Positions 26,270 to 38,100 of a stretch of 64,000 nucleotides of DNA are shown here, piece by piece (within the stretch, counting starts at the first letter, position 1; the number at the start of each line of letters is the position of its first letter). The notes beneath the pieces were generated by a model. The model searched no databases and was not told the DNA's origin. It was given only the letters and a program-made list of their open reading frames with translations. Source of the DNA: Tanytarsus gracilentus (Eukaryota; Arthropoda; Insecta; Diptera; Chironomidae); assembly GCA_038502055.1 (NCBI GenBank), contig JAXRKN010000045.1:7863501-7927500 (forward strand), written 5' to 3'. A program made the translations under genes and the position numbers.

Positions 26270-27004
26270 TCAATTAACATTTGCAATTCCAATGATCTTT
26301 CCACTGTATGTTTCATCTTCCAAACAATCAACGAAAAATTTACCCAAATCAAATTTCGAGATTGTTCTGCCGGGTGATTTATCAAAAAGTGTTTGGATAT
26401 TTCTACTCGGTTCAGCAGTGATATGCCCTGGCAATATTGCACGATATTCGAGTCCAGACGCTTTTACAACTTCCAACATTCTGCGATGATCGGCATCGAC
26501 TTCACGAACTGATGGTGGAACTTTGTCAGCGGGCATGAACAGGAAAGAAGACATGCAGGCTGAAAACTCCTTTAATCCAAACTTCTTCATAGCTTCAACG
26601 ATATTTTTGGTGCCCTCAGACATGACAGTTGTGGCATTTAAATTGTTTCGAGTTCCCAAAAGAATTACAACAGCATCAACACCTTCGACGGCTCTTTCAA
26701 CATCTTCTTTTATCAGAACATCACCTTTGATGACTTCAACTTTGTCTTTGAAGTCAGACGGAATTGTCAACTCATTACGGACCAGAATGCGAACACTTTT
26801 TCCTATTAATTAGTTGCATTTTTTAAATTTAATTTAGAAACACAATTAATTAAAAATTTTCTTACCCTTTCCGAGTGCATAGCGAACAGCTTCCGATCCA
26901 GTCGTGCCAGTTCCTCCAAAAATTACTAATTTATTTAATTCAGCTTCAGCCAAAATTAAATTTGCCGCTAAGGCAACAAAAACAAAAAAACACGAAATTT
27001 TCAT
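26270..27004 (-). CDS. Biliverdin reductase B / flavin reductase-like protein with signal peptide
   Basis: Two exons, 26866..27004 and 26270..26802, joined after the first base of a Gly codon; 223 residues. After 20 hydrophobic residues (MKISCFFVFVALAANLILAE) comes a Rossmann NAD(P)-binding motif VIFGGTGTTG (about 27-36). Next are VILLGTRNNLNATTVMSEG (about 92-110), the active-site block ACMSSFLF (Cys129 and Ser131 match the family's Cys109 and Ser111) and ILPGHI (His173). It aligns end to end with BLVRB, an NADPH-dependent reductase of flavins and some biliverdin isomers (NAD(P)H-binding, SDR-a5-like). BLVRB itself is cytosolic with no leader; here exon 1 fuses a leader directly to the Rossmann strand, suggesting secretion or an ER lumen location. 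Substrate is unknown. A TATA box lies upstream at 27087-27094. Confidence 0.9.
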
Positions 27005-27086
27005 TTTTGAAACACTTGTGATCGGTCAGAAGTCGAGAATGAGACTGAAAAAATTGTATTGATGAGTGTTCAATATCAAAGGTTGG

Positions 27087-27094
27087 TTTATATA
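27087..27094 (-). promoter_or_regulatory. TATA box of the reductase-like gene
   Basis: On the minus strand the sequence reads TATATAAA, 83 bases upstream of the ATG at 27004. That leaves about 50 bases of 5' untranslated leader if transcription starts about 30 bases downstream. Confidence 0.6.
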
Positions 27095-27163
27095 CTTTTT
27101 TCATTCTGGAAAAGAACATTTTCAAGGGGGTGGAACAAGTGGACTCAAATTTTAAAGACTATT

Positions 27164-27889
27164 ATAGCTCCGCTTATATTAATTTTTTTCTCCAAAACCA
27201 TTTTTGGCCCCTAGTGCAAAGACATTACATTGTGCAATATCAAAACATATACTCAAATGATAGGCCTGACCAAACCCTACAAACTGGCGAAAACAATTTG
27301 AAATCGGTTGCTCCTTGGAGGAGTTAGAGGCATTTAAGTCATCTTACTTTCTCTCTTTCTTTCGATGTTTGTGAACGCCATATCTCAAGAACGGCTGTTC
27401 GGATTTGACTCGGGTTTGTGGCTATAGAACGGGTTTTGGCTCTAGTTGTGCAAGAATATTTGTTTTGAGGTATGACCCTTCAAGGACCGTCCCTGAATGC
27501 AAAAATGTCCTTTTTCATACAAATTTTCTCTTATATGGCTTCATGTTTTCTCTATTGGACAGGATCGATTGGATTGACATTTTTAGGATGTCCATCATCC
27601 GGCTGGAATTTGTTTTTATTTTTTTATTATTCATGGGTCTCGTTGAACTCGTCATTGCATCGGGAATCGATTGACACTGACGATTTTTGAGGAATGTCCA
27701 TCATGGCCGGCCAGGAGTGCCACTAATGTCCATTTTTTAGAACTATGGCTTCATGTATGTCGTTGAACTCGTCATTGCATCGGGAATCGATTGACATTGA
27801 CGATTTTTGAGGAATGTCCATCATGATTAACCAAGAGTGCCACTAATGCCCATTGTAACGGAGTAGGGTACTAATCTATGCGGAGCTAT
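27164..27889. mobile_element. Non-autonomous element with short terminal inverted repeats, copy 1
   Basis: The ends read ATAGCTCCGC (27164-27173) and GCGGAGCTAT (27880-27889), exact inverted repeats of 10 bases. The inside is richer in G+C than its surroundings and has no coding frame of note. It shares dispersed blocks with the reverse strand of 49685-50475: the pairs GGCCTGACCAAACCCTACAA / GGCCTGCCAAAGCCCGAGCT, CATTTAAGT, GGATTTGACTCGGGTTTGT / GGATTTGGATCGGGTTTGT, and ATGGCTTCATGTATGTCGTT. The 3' part contains tandem 120-bp units. I see no transposase and no clear target-site duplication. A MITE-like element is the simplest reading; the family is not recognised. Confidence 0.6.
27641..27880. 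repeat. Two tandem 120-bp units inside the element
   Basis: The sequence CGTTGAACTCGTCATTGCAT begins at 27641 and again at 27761, with close matching over the following ~100 bases (GGAATCGATTGACA, GAGGAATGTCCATCATG, GAGTGCCACTAATG). A more degraded relative (27535-27600, ATGGCTTCATG then GATGTCCATCAT) precedes them. Confidence 0.85.
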
Positions 27890-30800
27890 TGGAAATGGCA
27901 ACGCCGTTTGCAGACCCATCTTGTTTAAATTTAGGTTTTAATTTTTTAAATCATAAAAAATTTAAACTGAAATTAAATTTAAAAACGCTTGTCCTGCCCC
28001 TTGCAATTTTGTAGAATGTTTACTTAAATGATAAGACAATTGCTGGCGTCTACAAAATAACAAATTTTAAAAGGAATTTTTAAATGTTGAACTTCAACTT
28101 TTTCTCCTGATAAAAATTTTAATTACCAAACTGAGTTTAAAAAACAAAAAATTTAAAATCAAATTTCTCAAACACCATTTCAGATCTAACCGAAAAACTG
28201 CATTTTAATTGAAAAACTTTTCTAAACAATGTTCATTATTTTGGAATTACACAAAATCCATCAAAATTACAATTTTTGAACATGAATTGTTTTTTGTCGC
28301 TGCTGACGATGTAAAGCGCTTCAAATTCCTATTCATTATGCTGAGAGAATTTTTCTCGTTGAGTGAGTGGAAATTAATTTTCTTCTATTGCCACAAACTC
28401 CTACATCTATTACTGTTTTTAGCGCGCACATAAAGGAAACAATCAAAAACCAATTTTGAGTGTTTCACTTTTTATTTTCAAACTTTACATGGTAAACTTT
28501 TCAACATTATTAAAATTTCTCTCGCAATTATGACACGGATCAAAAATCAATAAATTTGAGGGTAAATTAATTTTTTTGCATTTGCTGGAAATTTTTAGAT
28601 TTTTTGTAATTTATTTTTATACGTTTTAAAAAAAATTTCCAGTCTTTGTTAAAATTTCATTCATGCATGATCATGCAAGAAAAGTTCAAAATTGCCTTAT
28701 TTAGAAACTTTTGCTCATCAACTCCAAAATATTGAGATGTGAAATTTTACCCTTTTTCTGGTTTGCACGTACATGTCACTCTAGCACTATAGATTTTTTT
28801 ATTTTAAAAAAATTAAAGTTAAATGAAAATTTATTTTTCCTTAAAACTTTTATTGTATTTTTGGATATAGTTTTTCGCACATCTAGTCAGCCTTAAACAC
28901 GCAAAACAATTCAACTCGTTTGATAAAATGTTGTAAATTATCACTTTTGTCTCTTTTGAGCTTTAACATTCAGTTGACGCTTGTTTGTTGAACTTCTCAA
29001 CCGCTCGTTTGGCTCGGATGCTGTCATGTGAAGCTATTTTCAGTGTGGCCTTTTCTATAAATTTTCTAAAGCAAATAACAACAATGGCGAACTTCCGAGA
29101 GAATTTTGATGCTGTTTAATGGAAATTTATATTTGTTGAAACATTTTCACTGAAAATTTCAAGCTCACTTTCGTATGACAAGCATGTGTGGGAATTTGTC
29201 AGGTGTTGCAATCTTTTTAAAGTTAAAAAAATTAATTTCTTTTATTAATGTTTCACAATTCAAGAAAATGTTAAGTATAAAAATATGTAAAATTATGTTT
29301 AAAGCTTTTTCAATAAACAATTAAAGCTTTTTGCACATTTGAGAAGTGCTTGTGTGGTGAGTGAGTGAGTTTATGCATGAAAACATAAGCTCATTTTGAT
29401 CATCACTATCGTGTAGCATATGAAAAGAGCTTTTTGCACATATTTTAATTTAAAGCACTTCCCTCGTTCTCTATGATTTCATTTTTGTGCAACATTTTCA
29501 ATTTTAAACCATACTTTTTGTGAGCACTTAATTTATGCAAAAAGAGAGAAAATTTTATGAAAAAGACCTTCATGCACAATATGTAGAGTAATTTGAAATT
29601 GATCGTAATTAAGAGAGAAATTTTCAAGATCATTTTATTTTTATGATGAGGCTTATAATAAAATAAAATTTACTCACTGCACAGTCAGAATGACTGTGAT
29701 AATATGAGAACTCATTCAATGCATCTCATTCTTCAAACATTTCATCATAACATGAATGAGTGTCATTATATCATGCTTTAAGTATTTTTAAAACTCACTG
29801 GAAGTTAAATTATTCTGGTGATTTAATTAATTAAAATTTTTTATTTTGCACTTTAAAATAATTAAAAGTTTAAATTGCTCTAAAACAATTGAAAATTATT
29901 TCACATCCCTTCGTGATCTTTTCAATAAAGCAACCATTAAAAATGCTCTCTTTTGTTTACTTTAGTAGCACATTCAGCTATGCTATGATGATAATAATCT
30001 TTATCATATTTCACGAGAATTTCATTCCAGCATCAGATGCAATGTGTACGGAGGTGGAAAATGAAAGCACACAACGAATTGCCATTTTTATCTTCTTTTC
30101 TTTTCTTTTTCAATGATGATTGCTGCAGGTTGTGAGTAAGAGAGAGATTAAATTTGATCTCTAAGGTGCTTAAAATGAAAAGGAATTCTTTTTATTGTGT
30201 GAAATGTATGTCATGCTTCTTAAGCTAAATCATTATGTGTGAACACTAATTTGCATCATCATATAGAGAAAATTGTTCGAATCATTAAATTAATTTTCAA
30301 CATAAATTGTTGCGGCAATTAAGAAAATGCATTTTAATGATCCTCATCGAAATGTTGAGATAGATTTTCCTTAAAATATTTTGGATTGATACAACAGCCT
30401 TAATTAAGCTTTCAAAAACTCTTCGTCAGCTTCTTTCTCTAATTTCAGATTTGGATTAATTTCAGCTTGTGGTTTCTGAATCATAACCTCAATTCTCTCA
30501 ATGTTGCATGTTTGTCTTCAGTTTTAACGAACTCAAAATTTGATTTCTCAACCCACTTCGTCACGATGTTTGTGAAAACCTAGTTGAACATTTCAATTAC
30601 ATCGCAATTCTGTGTGCTTCCATCCTTTCGTGTATTTATGAATCGCATTTAACATCGTACCTTGCTTCCTGATTTTAATCGCTTCGCCTTTGAATTTATA
30701 CTACACGAGAAAGTTAAGAATTTTTAAAGATTTTTTTTTGATGATCCAGGTGGCCATTTTAAAGAAGTACAAATTTTTTTTCTAACCGTGTTTTAAGCTT

Positions 30801-31442
30801 TTTTCAAGGCCTTTATGTCTAGGCACTTCACCCTTACAAAATTATTCATGTGAATTTTCTTGTTATTCAAATTTTTTAATGAGCTTCTTCTGCAAATTTT
30901 CTTGCGACGTCCTTGAAAGAAAATTTTGCTTATCAAATTTTTTCACCCTCGAGCAACGTGTTCGCGGAACGCGTTGTTGAAGAATTTTTTTTCCCATCCT
31001 TCGTCTTACATGAAGACATTTTTCCCTCTTCCTACAACAAAAACTTTTTTAATTCATTTTTTCTTGAATCTTCAGCAGTTTTAGAGTGAAAAAAGGGGAA
31101 ATGAGAAAATTTTAATTTTCTAAAAGAAAGTTTTTCTTGTCTTTGAACTGCGGCTTTGAAATTATCTTCTCACGCAAAGGACTTCTTAGCCTTTTTTATA
31201 TGCGCTCAGTCCTTTTTATCCTTAATCTGAATTTACTGCAATTTATTTTGCGATATGGATCTTAATGAACATTTCTTACCCTTTTCTCTCCCACATTCAT
31301 TTCTTCTTCGTGGTCACTATATCAACAAAGCTATAGCTGCTGTGTGTGCATAGAGAATTTTTGAGAAAGAAAGGCCGAATCCTTTTTCTTATGGTATTTG
31401 AATGAATGAAGAAGAAAAAGGGGTTTATGCTGCTTTTCATTT
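27717..31442. repeat. Tandem segmental duplication, copy 1 (3.7 kb)
   Basis: This segment recurs immediately downstream at 31443-35174, with an offset growing from 3726 to 3740 bases because of small indels. It starts in the right part of the repeat element (GTGCCACTAATGTCC at 27717) and ends near GGGTTTATGCTGCT at 31421-31434. Apart from element sequence and a decayed coding remnant it appears noncoding. Divergence between copies is patchy: almost none at about 27900-28570 and 29850-31430, but about twenty differences in between. Confidence 0.92.
30404..30697 (-). pseudogene. Decayed coding remnant in duplication copy 1
   Basis: On the minus strand, protein-like segments appear in shifting frames: KFKGEAIKIRKQ, then VFTNIVTKWVEKSNFEF with VKTEDKHATL, then MIQKPQAEINPNLKLEKEAD ending EEFLKA-stop at 30404. 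A stop interrupts before VFTN and a small length change shifts frame after HATLRE. The composition (Lys/Glu-rich, ordinary codons) differs from the Phe/Leu-rich noise nearby. I do not recognise the parent gene. Real introns rather than decay could explain part of the breaks: GTACG ... ACTAG flank the middle piece. Confidence 0.35.
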
Positions 31443-31620
31443 GTGCCACTAATGTCCATTTTTCAGAACTATGGCTTCATGTATGTCGTTGAACTCGTTA
31501 TTGGATCAGGAATCGATTGCCATTGATGATTTTTTAGGAATGTCTATCATGATTAACCAAAAGTGCCAATAATGCCTTTGCAACGGAGGGGAAGGATACT
31601 GATCTAAGACAGTGGAGCTA
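31443..31620. mobile_element. Right-end fragment of the TIR element at the duplication junction
   Basis: It matches the last ~170 bases of the 27164-27889 element (GCCACTAATGTCC, ATGGCTTCATGTATGTCGTT, GGAATCGATTG, GGAGCTATTGGAAATGGCAA), but with clearly more mismatches than the flanking duplicated sequence. It has only one 120-bp unit. Confidence 0.8.
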
Positions 31621-34143
31621 TTGGAAATGGCAAAGCCGTTTGCAGACCCATCTTGTTTAAATTTAGGTTTTAATTTTTTAAATCATAAAAAATTTAAACT
31701 GAAATTAAATTTAAAAACGCTTGTCCTGCCCCTTGCAATTTTGTAGAATGTTTACTTAAATGATAAGACAATTGCTGGCGTCTACAAAATAACAAATTTT
31801 AAAAGGAATTTTTAAATGTTGAACTTCAACTTTTTCTCCTGATAAAAATTTTAATTACCAAACTGAGTTTAAAAAACAAAAAATTTAAAATCAAATTTCT
31901 CAAACACCATTTCAGATCTAACCGAAAAACTGCATTTTAATTGAAAAACTTTTCTAAACAATGTTCATTATTTTGGAATTACACAAAATCCATCAAAATT
32001 ACAATTTTTGAACATGAATTGTTTTTTGTCGCTGCTGACGATGTAAAGCGCTTCAAATTCCTATTCATTATGCTGAGAGAATTTTTCTCGTTGAGTGAGT
32101 GGAAATTAATTTTCTTCTATTGCCACAAACTCCTACATCTATTACTGTTTTTAGCGCGCACATAAAGGAAACAATCAAAAACCAATTTTGAGTGTTTCAC
32201 TTTTTATTTTCAAACTTTACATGGTAAACTTTTCAACATTATTAAAATTTCTCTCGCAATTATGACACGGATCAAAAATCAATAAATTTGAGGGTAAATT
32301 AATTTTTTTTGCATTTGCTGGAAATTTTTAGATTTTTTGTAATTTATTTTTATACGTTTTAAAAAAAATTTCCAGTCTTTGTTAAAATTTCATTCATGCA
32401 TGATCATGCAAGAAAAGTTCATTCATTCAATTGCCTTATTTAGAAACTTTTGCTCATCAACTCCAAAATATTGTGATGTAAAATTTCACCCCTTTTCTGG
32501 TTTGCACGTACATGTCACTCTACACTATAGATTTTTTTATTTAAAAAATTAAAGTTAAATAAAAATTTAATTTTCCTTAAAACTTTTATTGTATTTTTGG
32601 ATATAATTTTTCGCACATCTAGTCAGCCTTAAACACGCAAAACAATTCAACTCGTCTGATAAAATGTTGTAAATTATCACTTTTGTCTCTGTTGAGCTTC
32701 AGCATTCAGTTGACGCTTGTTTGTTGAACTTCTCAACCGCTCGTTTGGCTCGGATGCTGTCATGTGAAGCTATTTTCAGTTTGGCCTTTTCTATAAATTT
32801 TCTAAAGCAAATAACAACAATGGCGAACTTCCGAGAGAATTTTGATGCTGTTTAATGGAAATTTATATTTGTTGAAACATTTTCACTGAAAATTTCAAGC
32901 TCACTTTCGTATGACAAGCATGTGTGGGAATTTGTCAGGTGTTGCAATCTTTTTAAAGTTAAAAAAATTAATTTCTTTTATTAATGTTTCACAATTCAAG
33001 AAAATGTTAAGTATAAAAATATGTAAAATTATCTTTAAAGCTTTTTCAATAAACAATTAAAGCTTTTTGCACATTTGAGAAGTGCTTGTGTGGTGAGTGA
33101 GTGAGTTTATGCATGAAAACATAAGCTCATTTTGATCATCACTATCAGCAGCATATGAAAAGAGCTTTTTGCACATATTTTAATTTAAAGCACTCTCGTT
33201 CTCTATGATTTCATTTTTGTGCAACATTTTCAATTTTAAACCATACTTTTTGTGAGCACTTAATTTATGCAAAAAGAGAGAAAATTTTATGAAAAAGACC
33301 TTTCATGCACAATATGTAGAGTAATTTGAAATTGATCGTAATTAAGAGAGAAATTTTCAAGAGCATTTTATTTTTATGATGAGGCTTATAATAAAATAAA
33401 ATTTACTCACTGCATACTCAGAATGACTGTGATGATATGAGAACTCATTCAATGCATGCATTTTTCTCATTCTTAAACATTTCATCATAACATGAATGAG
33501 TGTCATTATATCATGCTTTAAGTATTTTCAAAACTCACTGGAAGTTAAATTATTCTGGTGATTTAATTAATTAAAATTTTTTATTTTGTACTTTAAAATA
33601 ATTAAAAGTTTAAATTGCTCTAAAACAATTGAAAATTATTTCACATCCCTTCGTGATCTTTTCAATAAAGCAACCATTAAAAATGCTCTCTTTTGTTTAC
33701 TTTAGTAGCACATTCAGCTATGCTATGATGATAATAATCTTTATCATATTTCACGAGAATTTCATTCCAGCATCAGATGCAATGTGTACGGAGGTGGAAA
33801 ATGAAAGCACACAACGAATTGCCATTTTTATCTTCTTTTCTTTTCTTTTTCAATGATGATTGCTGCAGGTTGTGAGTAAGAGAGAGATTAAATTTGATCT
33901 CTAAGGTGCTTAAAATGAAAAGGAATTCTTTTTATTGTGTGAAATGTATGTCATGCTTCTTAAGCTAAATCATTATGTGTGAACACTAATTTGCATCATC
34001 ATCAAGAGAAAATTGTTCGAATCATTAAATTAATTTTCAACATAAATTGTTGCGGCAATTAAGAAAATGCATTTTAATGATCCTCATCGAAATGTTGAGA
34101 TAGATTTTCCTTAAAATATTTTGGATTGATACAACAGCCTTAA

Positions 34144-34437
34144 TTAAGCTTTCAAAAACTCTTCGTCAGCTTCTTTCTCTAATTTCAGATTTGGATTAAT
34201 TTCAGCTTGTGGTTTCTGAATCATAACCTCAATTCTCTCAATGTTGCATGTTTGTCTTCAGTTTTAACGAACTCAAAATTTGATTTCTCAACCCACTTCG
34301 TCACGATGTTTGTGAAAACCTAGTTGAACATTTCAATTACATCGCAATTCTGTGTGCTTCCATCCTTTCGTGTATTTATGAATCGCATTTAACATCGTAC
34401 CTTGCTTCCTGATTTTAATCGCTTCGCCTTTGAATTT
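34144..34437 (-). pseudogene. Decayed coding remnant in duplication copy 2
   Basis: Identical in sequence and in its breaks to the remnant at 30404-30697, so the damage predates the duplication or was homogenised afterwards. Confidence 0.35.
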
Positions 34438-35174
34438 ATACTACACGAGAAAGTTAAGAATTTTTAAAGATTTTTTTTTGATGATCCAGGTGGCCATTTT
34501 AAAGAAGTACAAATTTTTTTTCTAACCGTGTTTTAAGCTTTTTTCAAGGCCTTTATGTCTAGGCACTTCACCCTTACAAAATTATTCATGTGAATTTTCT
34601 TGTTATTCAAATTTTTTAATGAGCTTCTTCTGCAAATTTTCTTGCGACGTCCTTGAAAGAAAATTTTGCTTATCAAATTTTTTCACCCTCGAGCAACGTG
34701 TTCGCGGAACGCGTTGTTGAAGAATTTTTTTTCCCATCCTTCGTCTTACATGAAGACATTTTTCCCTCTTCCTACAACAAAAACTTTTTTAATTCATTTT
34801 TTCTTGAATCTTCAGCAGTTTTAGAGTGAAAAAAGGGGAAATGAGAAAATTTTAATTTTCTAAAAGAAAGTTTTTCTTGTCTTTGAACTGCGGCTTTGAA
34901 ATTATCTTCTCACGCAAAGGACTTCTTAGCCTTTTTTATATGCGCTCAGTCCTTTTTATCCTTAATCTGAATTTACTGCAATTTATTTTGCGATATGGAT
35001 CTTAATGAACATTTCTTACCCTTTTCTCTCCCACATTCATTTCTTCTTCGTGGTCACTATATCAACAAAGCTATAGCTGCTGTGTGTGCATAGAGAATTT
35101 TTGAGAAAGAAAGGCCGAATCCTTTTTCTTATGGTATTTGAATGAATGAAGAAGAAAAAAGGGTTTATGCTGCT

Positions 35175-38100
35175 ATTCAAAAATGGTAAAACAATGGACA
35201 TCACACACTCAATGTTCAGCAAACCATTCAGGCTGTGGGTATGAAAAGTTTGTCTTTCACAAATAAACACAGAATCGAGGTTTAAGGAAATTAAGAAATA
35301 GGAAAATTTGAAATGGGGTGTGGAAATTTTCTGATTTATTACTGAGTTTAAAAAAAGGGATTTTTTTCCAACGATGAGAGGACAAAAAAAATGTTTTAAA
35401 AATTTGAGTTTCTTTCCCTTGGAAATTTTCTTACTTATCACAAAACAAAAATTAAAAGCTCCACAAAAACCCAACATTCTAGAAAATCATTGTCGTCCAT
35501 TTTCCGAGATTTGAATCTTTGCTTTCTATTTTCTCTTGTATGGTAGATGGAGAAAAGGTTTTTTTAGGGTTTTTAAGCATATCAGCATTAATTAGTGGCT
35601 AATGAAATGTAGCTTGAAAATGGATGGCCGGAAAAGTTTTCGGACATTTTCAAACTCATTTCTTGTCGATACGATCTAATTAACTTGAGAGGAACCAAAA
35701 GACAAGGAGAAAAGAAAAGTTTTCAAAAAAGGGAGTGAGGGAGGAGAAATTCAATTTGAAAAGATGAAGAGAAAAATAAATAGAAAACTTAATGAAAAGA
35801 GCCACAAGAAAAGTTTTCACATATTAGTTTTTAACAACTTTATTTTATCTTACAGTCGTTTATGATAGAAATTTATTATGAAAACAATGAGAAAATGTCG
35901 CAGAAAGTTGAAACGTGCTGGAGAAAATTTATGTGTGGCGATGATCGAATGAAGTTGAACTATTAAAAGTTTTCATGCACGAATGGACACTTGAATGAAT
36001 TTTTTCATTCAGTAAATGTTTATCTAAAATTCCTTAAATCTCAATAAATTTTTGTGAATCATACATGGGTTGAATTTTCAGGCACGTGACTATCAACATT
36101 TAAATTTTGATTCTCTTAAATAATTTAATTATTAAAACGTTTTAAACGTGAATTTGAATGTTCGATCATTTTCCAATTATTTAAATTACAACTTTTATCA
36201 GACGTGTCACACACGCTCGAAATTCTCATATTCATTCTCTCGAACTCACAACACGTTATCACCTCGCTTCGTCTTCTCGCTTCTATAAATTCCGCACCTC
36301 ATATTACCTTCTCAACAGCTTGTTGAACAAGCACTTTATTAAAAATTAACTTTTTATCTCATTCCCATTCTCACTTGCTCTCTCACATGCTGGCATTGGC
36401 TTTAAAATGTGAAATTGCGGAACATAATTGAGAGCGAGAGATTAAGAATAATTTATTGGAAATTAGTTACGTCGAGTGCATTCTTGCATAATGTGAAAAT
36501 TTATATATTCGGAAGGAAAATCTGGCGTAAAAAATTAAAGGAGATGCTAAAAAATGTGCTTAAGAAGATTTTTTGCGTTAAGTCGACTATAAAAAATTTG
36601 AAATTTTAAAAAACGTTAGAAATTTTTATGTACTAAAATTTCTCTTATAAAAAAATTCCATCATATACAATCCAATAAATTCCTCTAATACTTACCCCAA
36701 AAAATCAATAAAGAATTTTTCACCTTCTTTCTTCTCCCTTTCGCAAATCTCGCCTTTATCGTTGAGTTAATTTATAGCAAAATTCGAAGCCTTTTTCGAA
36801 TGCCAAAGAAGCAGTATTTTTTGTGAATGAATAGGAAAGAGCCGAAAGCTATGGGTAATCATCAGCAAATGTGAATGTGAGAATGGAGGCTGACGTGGTG
36901 AAATTAGGTTTAATGTATTGCTCAACAAATCAATTTCCATCGTTCTTTCTCTCATTTTATCGATTTTCAACCATTTGATTTGTTGAGAAACTTTAACTCC
37001 CTGACAGCCAAAACTCGAATAAAACTCATAATATCAAGGTCTTTAAGACATCAAGGAGCAAAAAATATTCTTGAACAAGAAACAAAATGGTAATAAATAA
37101 CAGCACAAAATCCATGATTTATTTTCCATTTTTTCACTGTTTCGAAATCTTTTTTCTCCTCCGATGTTGTTATTTCGTGCCACCTTGTAGTGAAAAGGGG
37201 CGCGATTGGGACGTCTGAAAAATTTATTAGAATATTTTTGAACATTCAAAAATCAAATTGTAATTTTGAACTTTTAATATTGAAGGTAAAAGTTACAAAA
37301 CTTCATTCCGACCCCATGATTGCTGTTTTTATATCCACCAAGGCGTGCCTGCACGAGGGAATTATCGGGCCAGGAAAGATAGACGGCGAGGCTTAAGGCT
37401 GTAAATGGAATTTTGCTTTCCCACATTTATTTTTTCCTTCTCCCCCGCACAAAGCGTTTAAATTAAAAAAGATTATCTCGAATGCTTTTTTCTCATTCTT
37501 TATTAAACTCAAAATGGATTTACACAATTTTATTTTTCTTATGTTCTTACTTTTATAGCTTTTGATTTCACAAAAAAAAGTTTCACTTTTTTAAATTTAT
37601 TATTTTTTGAATATTTTTTATTTGTTTTCTTACTTTTAGACTTTACACTGACCATCGGCTTCTTTTTTAAGATTAATTGATTTCATGAGCTTACAATTAT
37701 ATTCAAGTTTGGCAATTTTTTTTATCGTAAAGTATATTTTTGTGGAGCTTTTCGATTATCAAGATGTGGAAATTTTGGATTATTAAAGATGTTTTTTTTG
37801 CGATGTCGATGGCATTTATTAAAATTTTATTATCCAAAAATAATTTCTCACATTTTTTTTATGAAATGTTATCATGATTAAGAAATAAGGCATTTTAATT
37901 ATAGAAAAGATTTCGTACAAAAATTTAATAAAAAAAAGACATTATAGAAAATCAATTTAGAGACTTTAATTTTTTTTTCATAAAAAATTATTCAATTATT
38001 TTTGATCTGAATTACAAAAAGTTTTGGCATGTTGAAAAATTTATTTATCTAAAAAGTTCAAAAAAGCATTTTTTACATTTTATAAAATCAATTTTTTTTT

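Larger units (their letters stand above)
31443..35174. repeat. Tandem segmental duplication, copy 2
   Basis: Second copy of the 27717-31442 unit. It begins with a diverged right-end fragment of the repeat element (31443-31620, ending GGAGCTAT) and then follows copy 1 nearly base for base. Notable differences: an extra ATTC-type insertion near 32420, TGCATGCATTTTTCTC at about 33454, and TATAGAG changed to TCAAGAG near 34000. Similarity stops after GCTGCT (35174), where copy 1 meets the element fragment. Confidence 0.92.

Noticed and set aside
28209..28433. 74-codon frame repeated identically at 31941-32165
   Set aside because: Its conservation is explained by the recent duplication; composition is noise-like and there is no start or splice context.
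29889..30116. 75-codon frame repeated identically at 33629-33856
   Set aside because: Again identical only because the whole segment is duplicated; the hydrophobic content follows from T-rich DNA.
35037..35477. 146-codon minus-strand open frame
   Set aside because: It straddles the end of the tandem duplication, is Phe/Ile/Leu/Ser-rich like other AT-rich noise, and has no recognisable motif.
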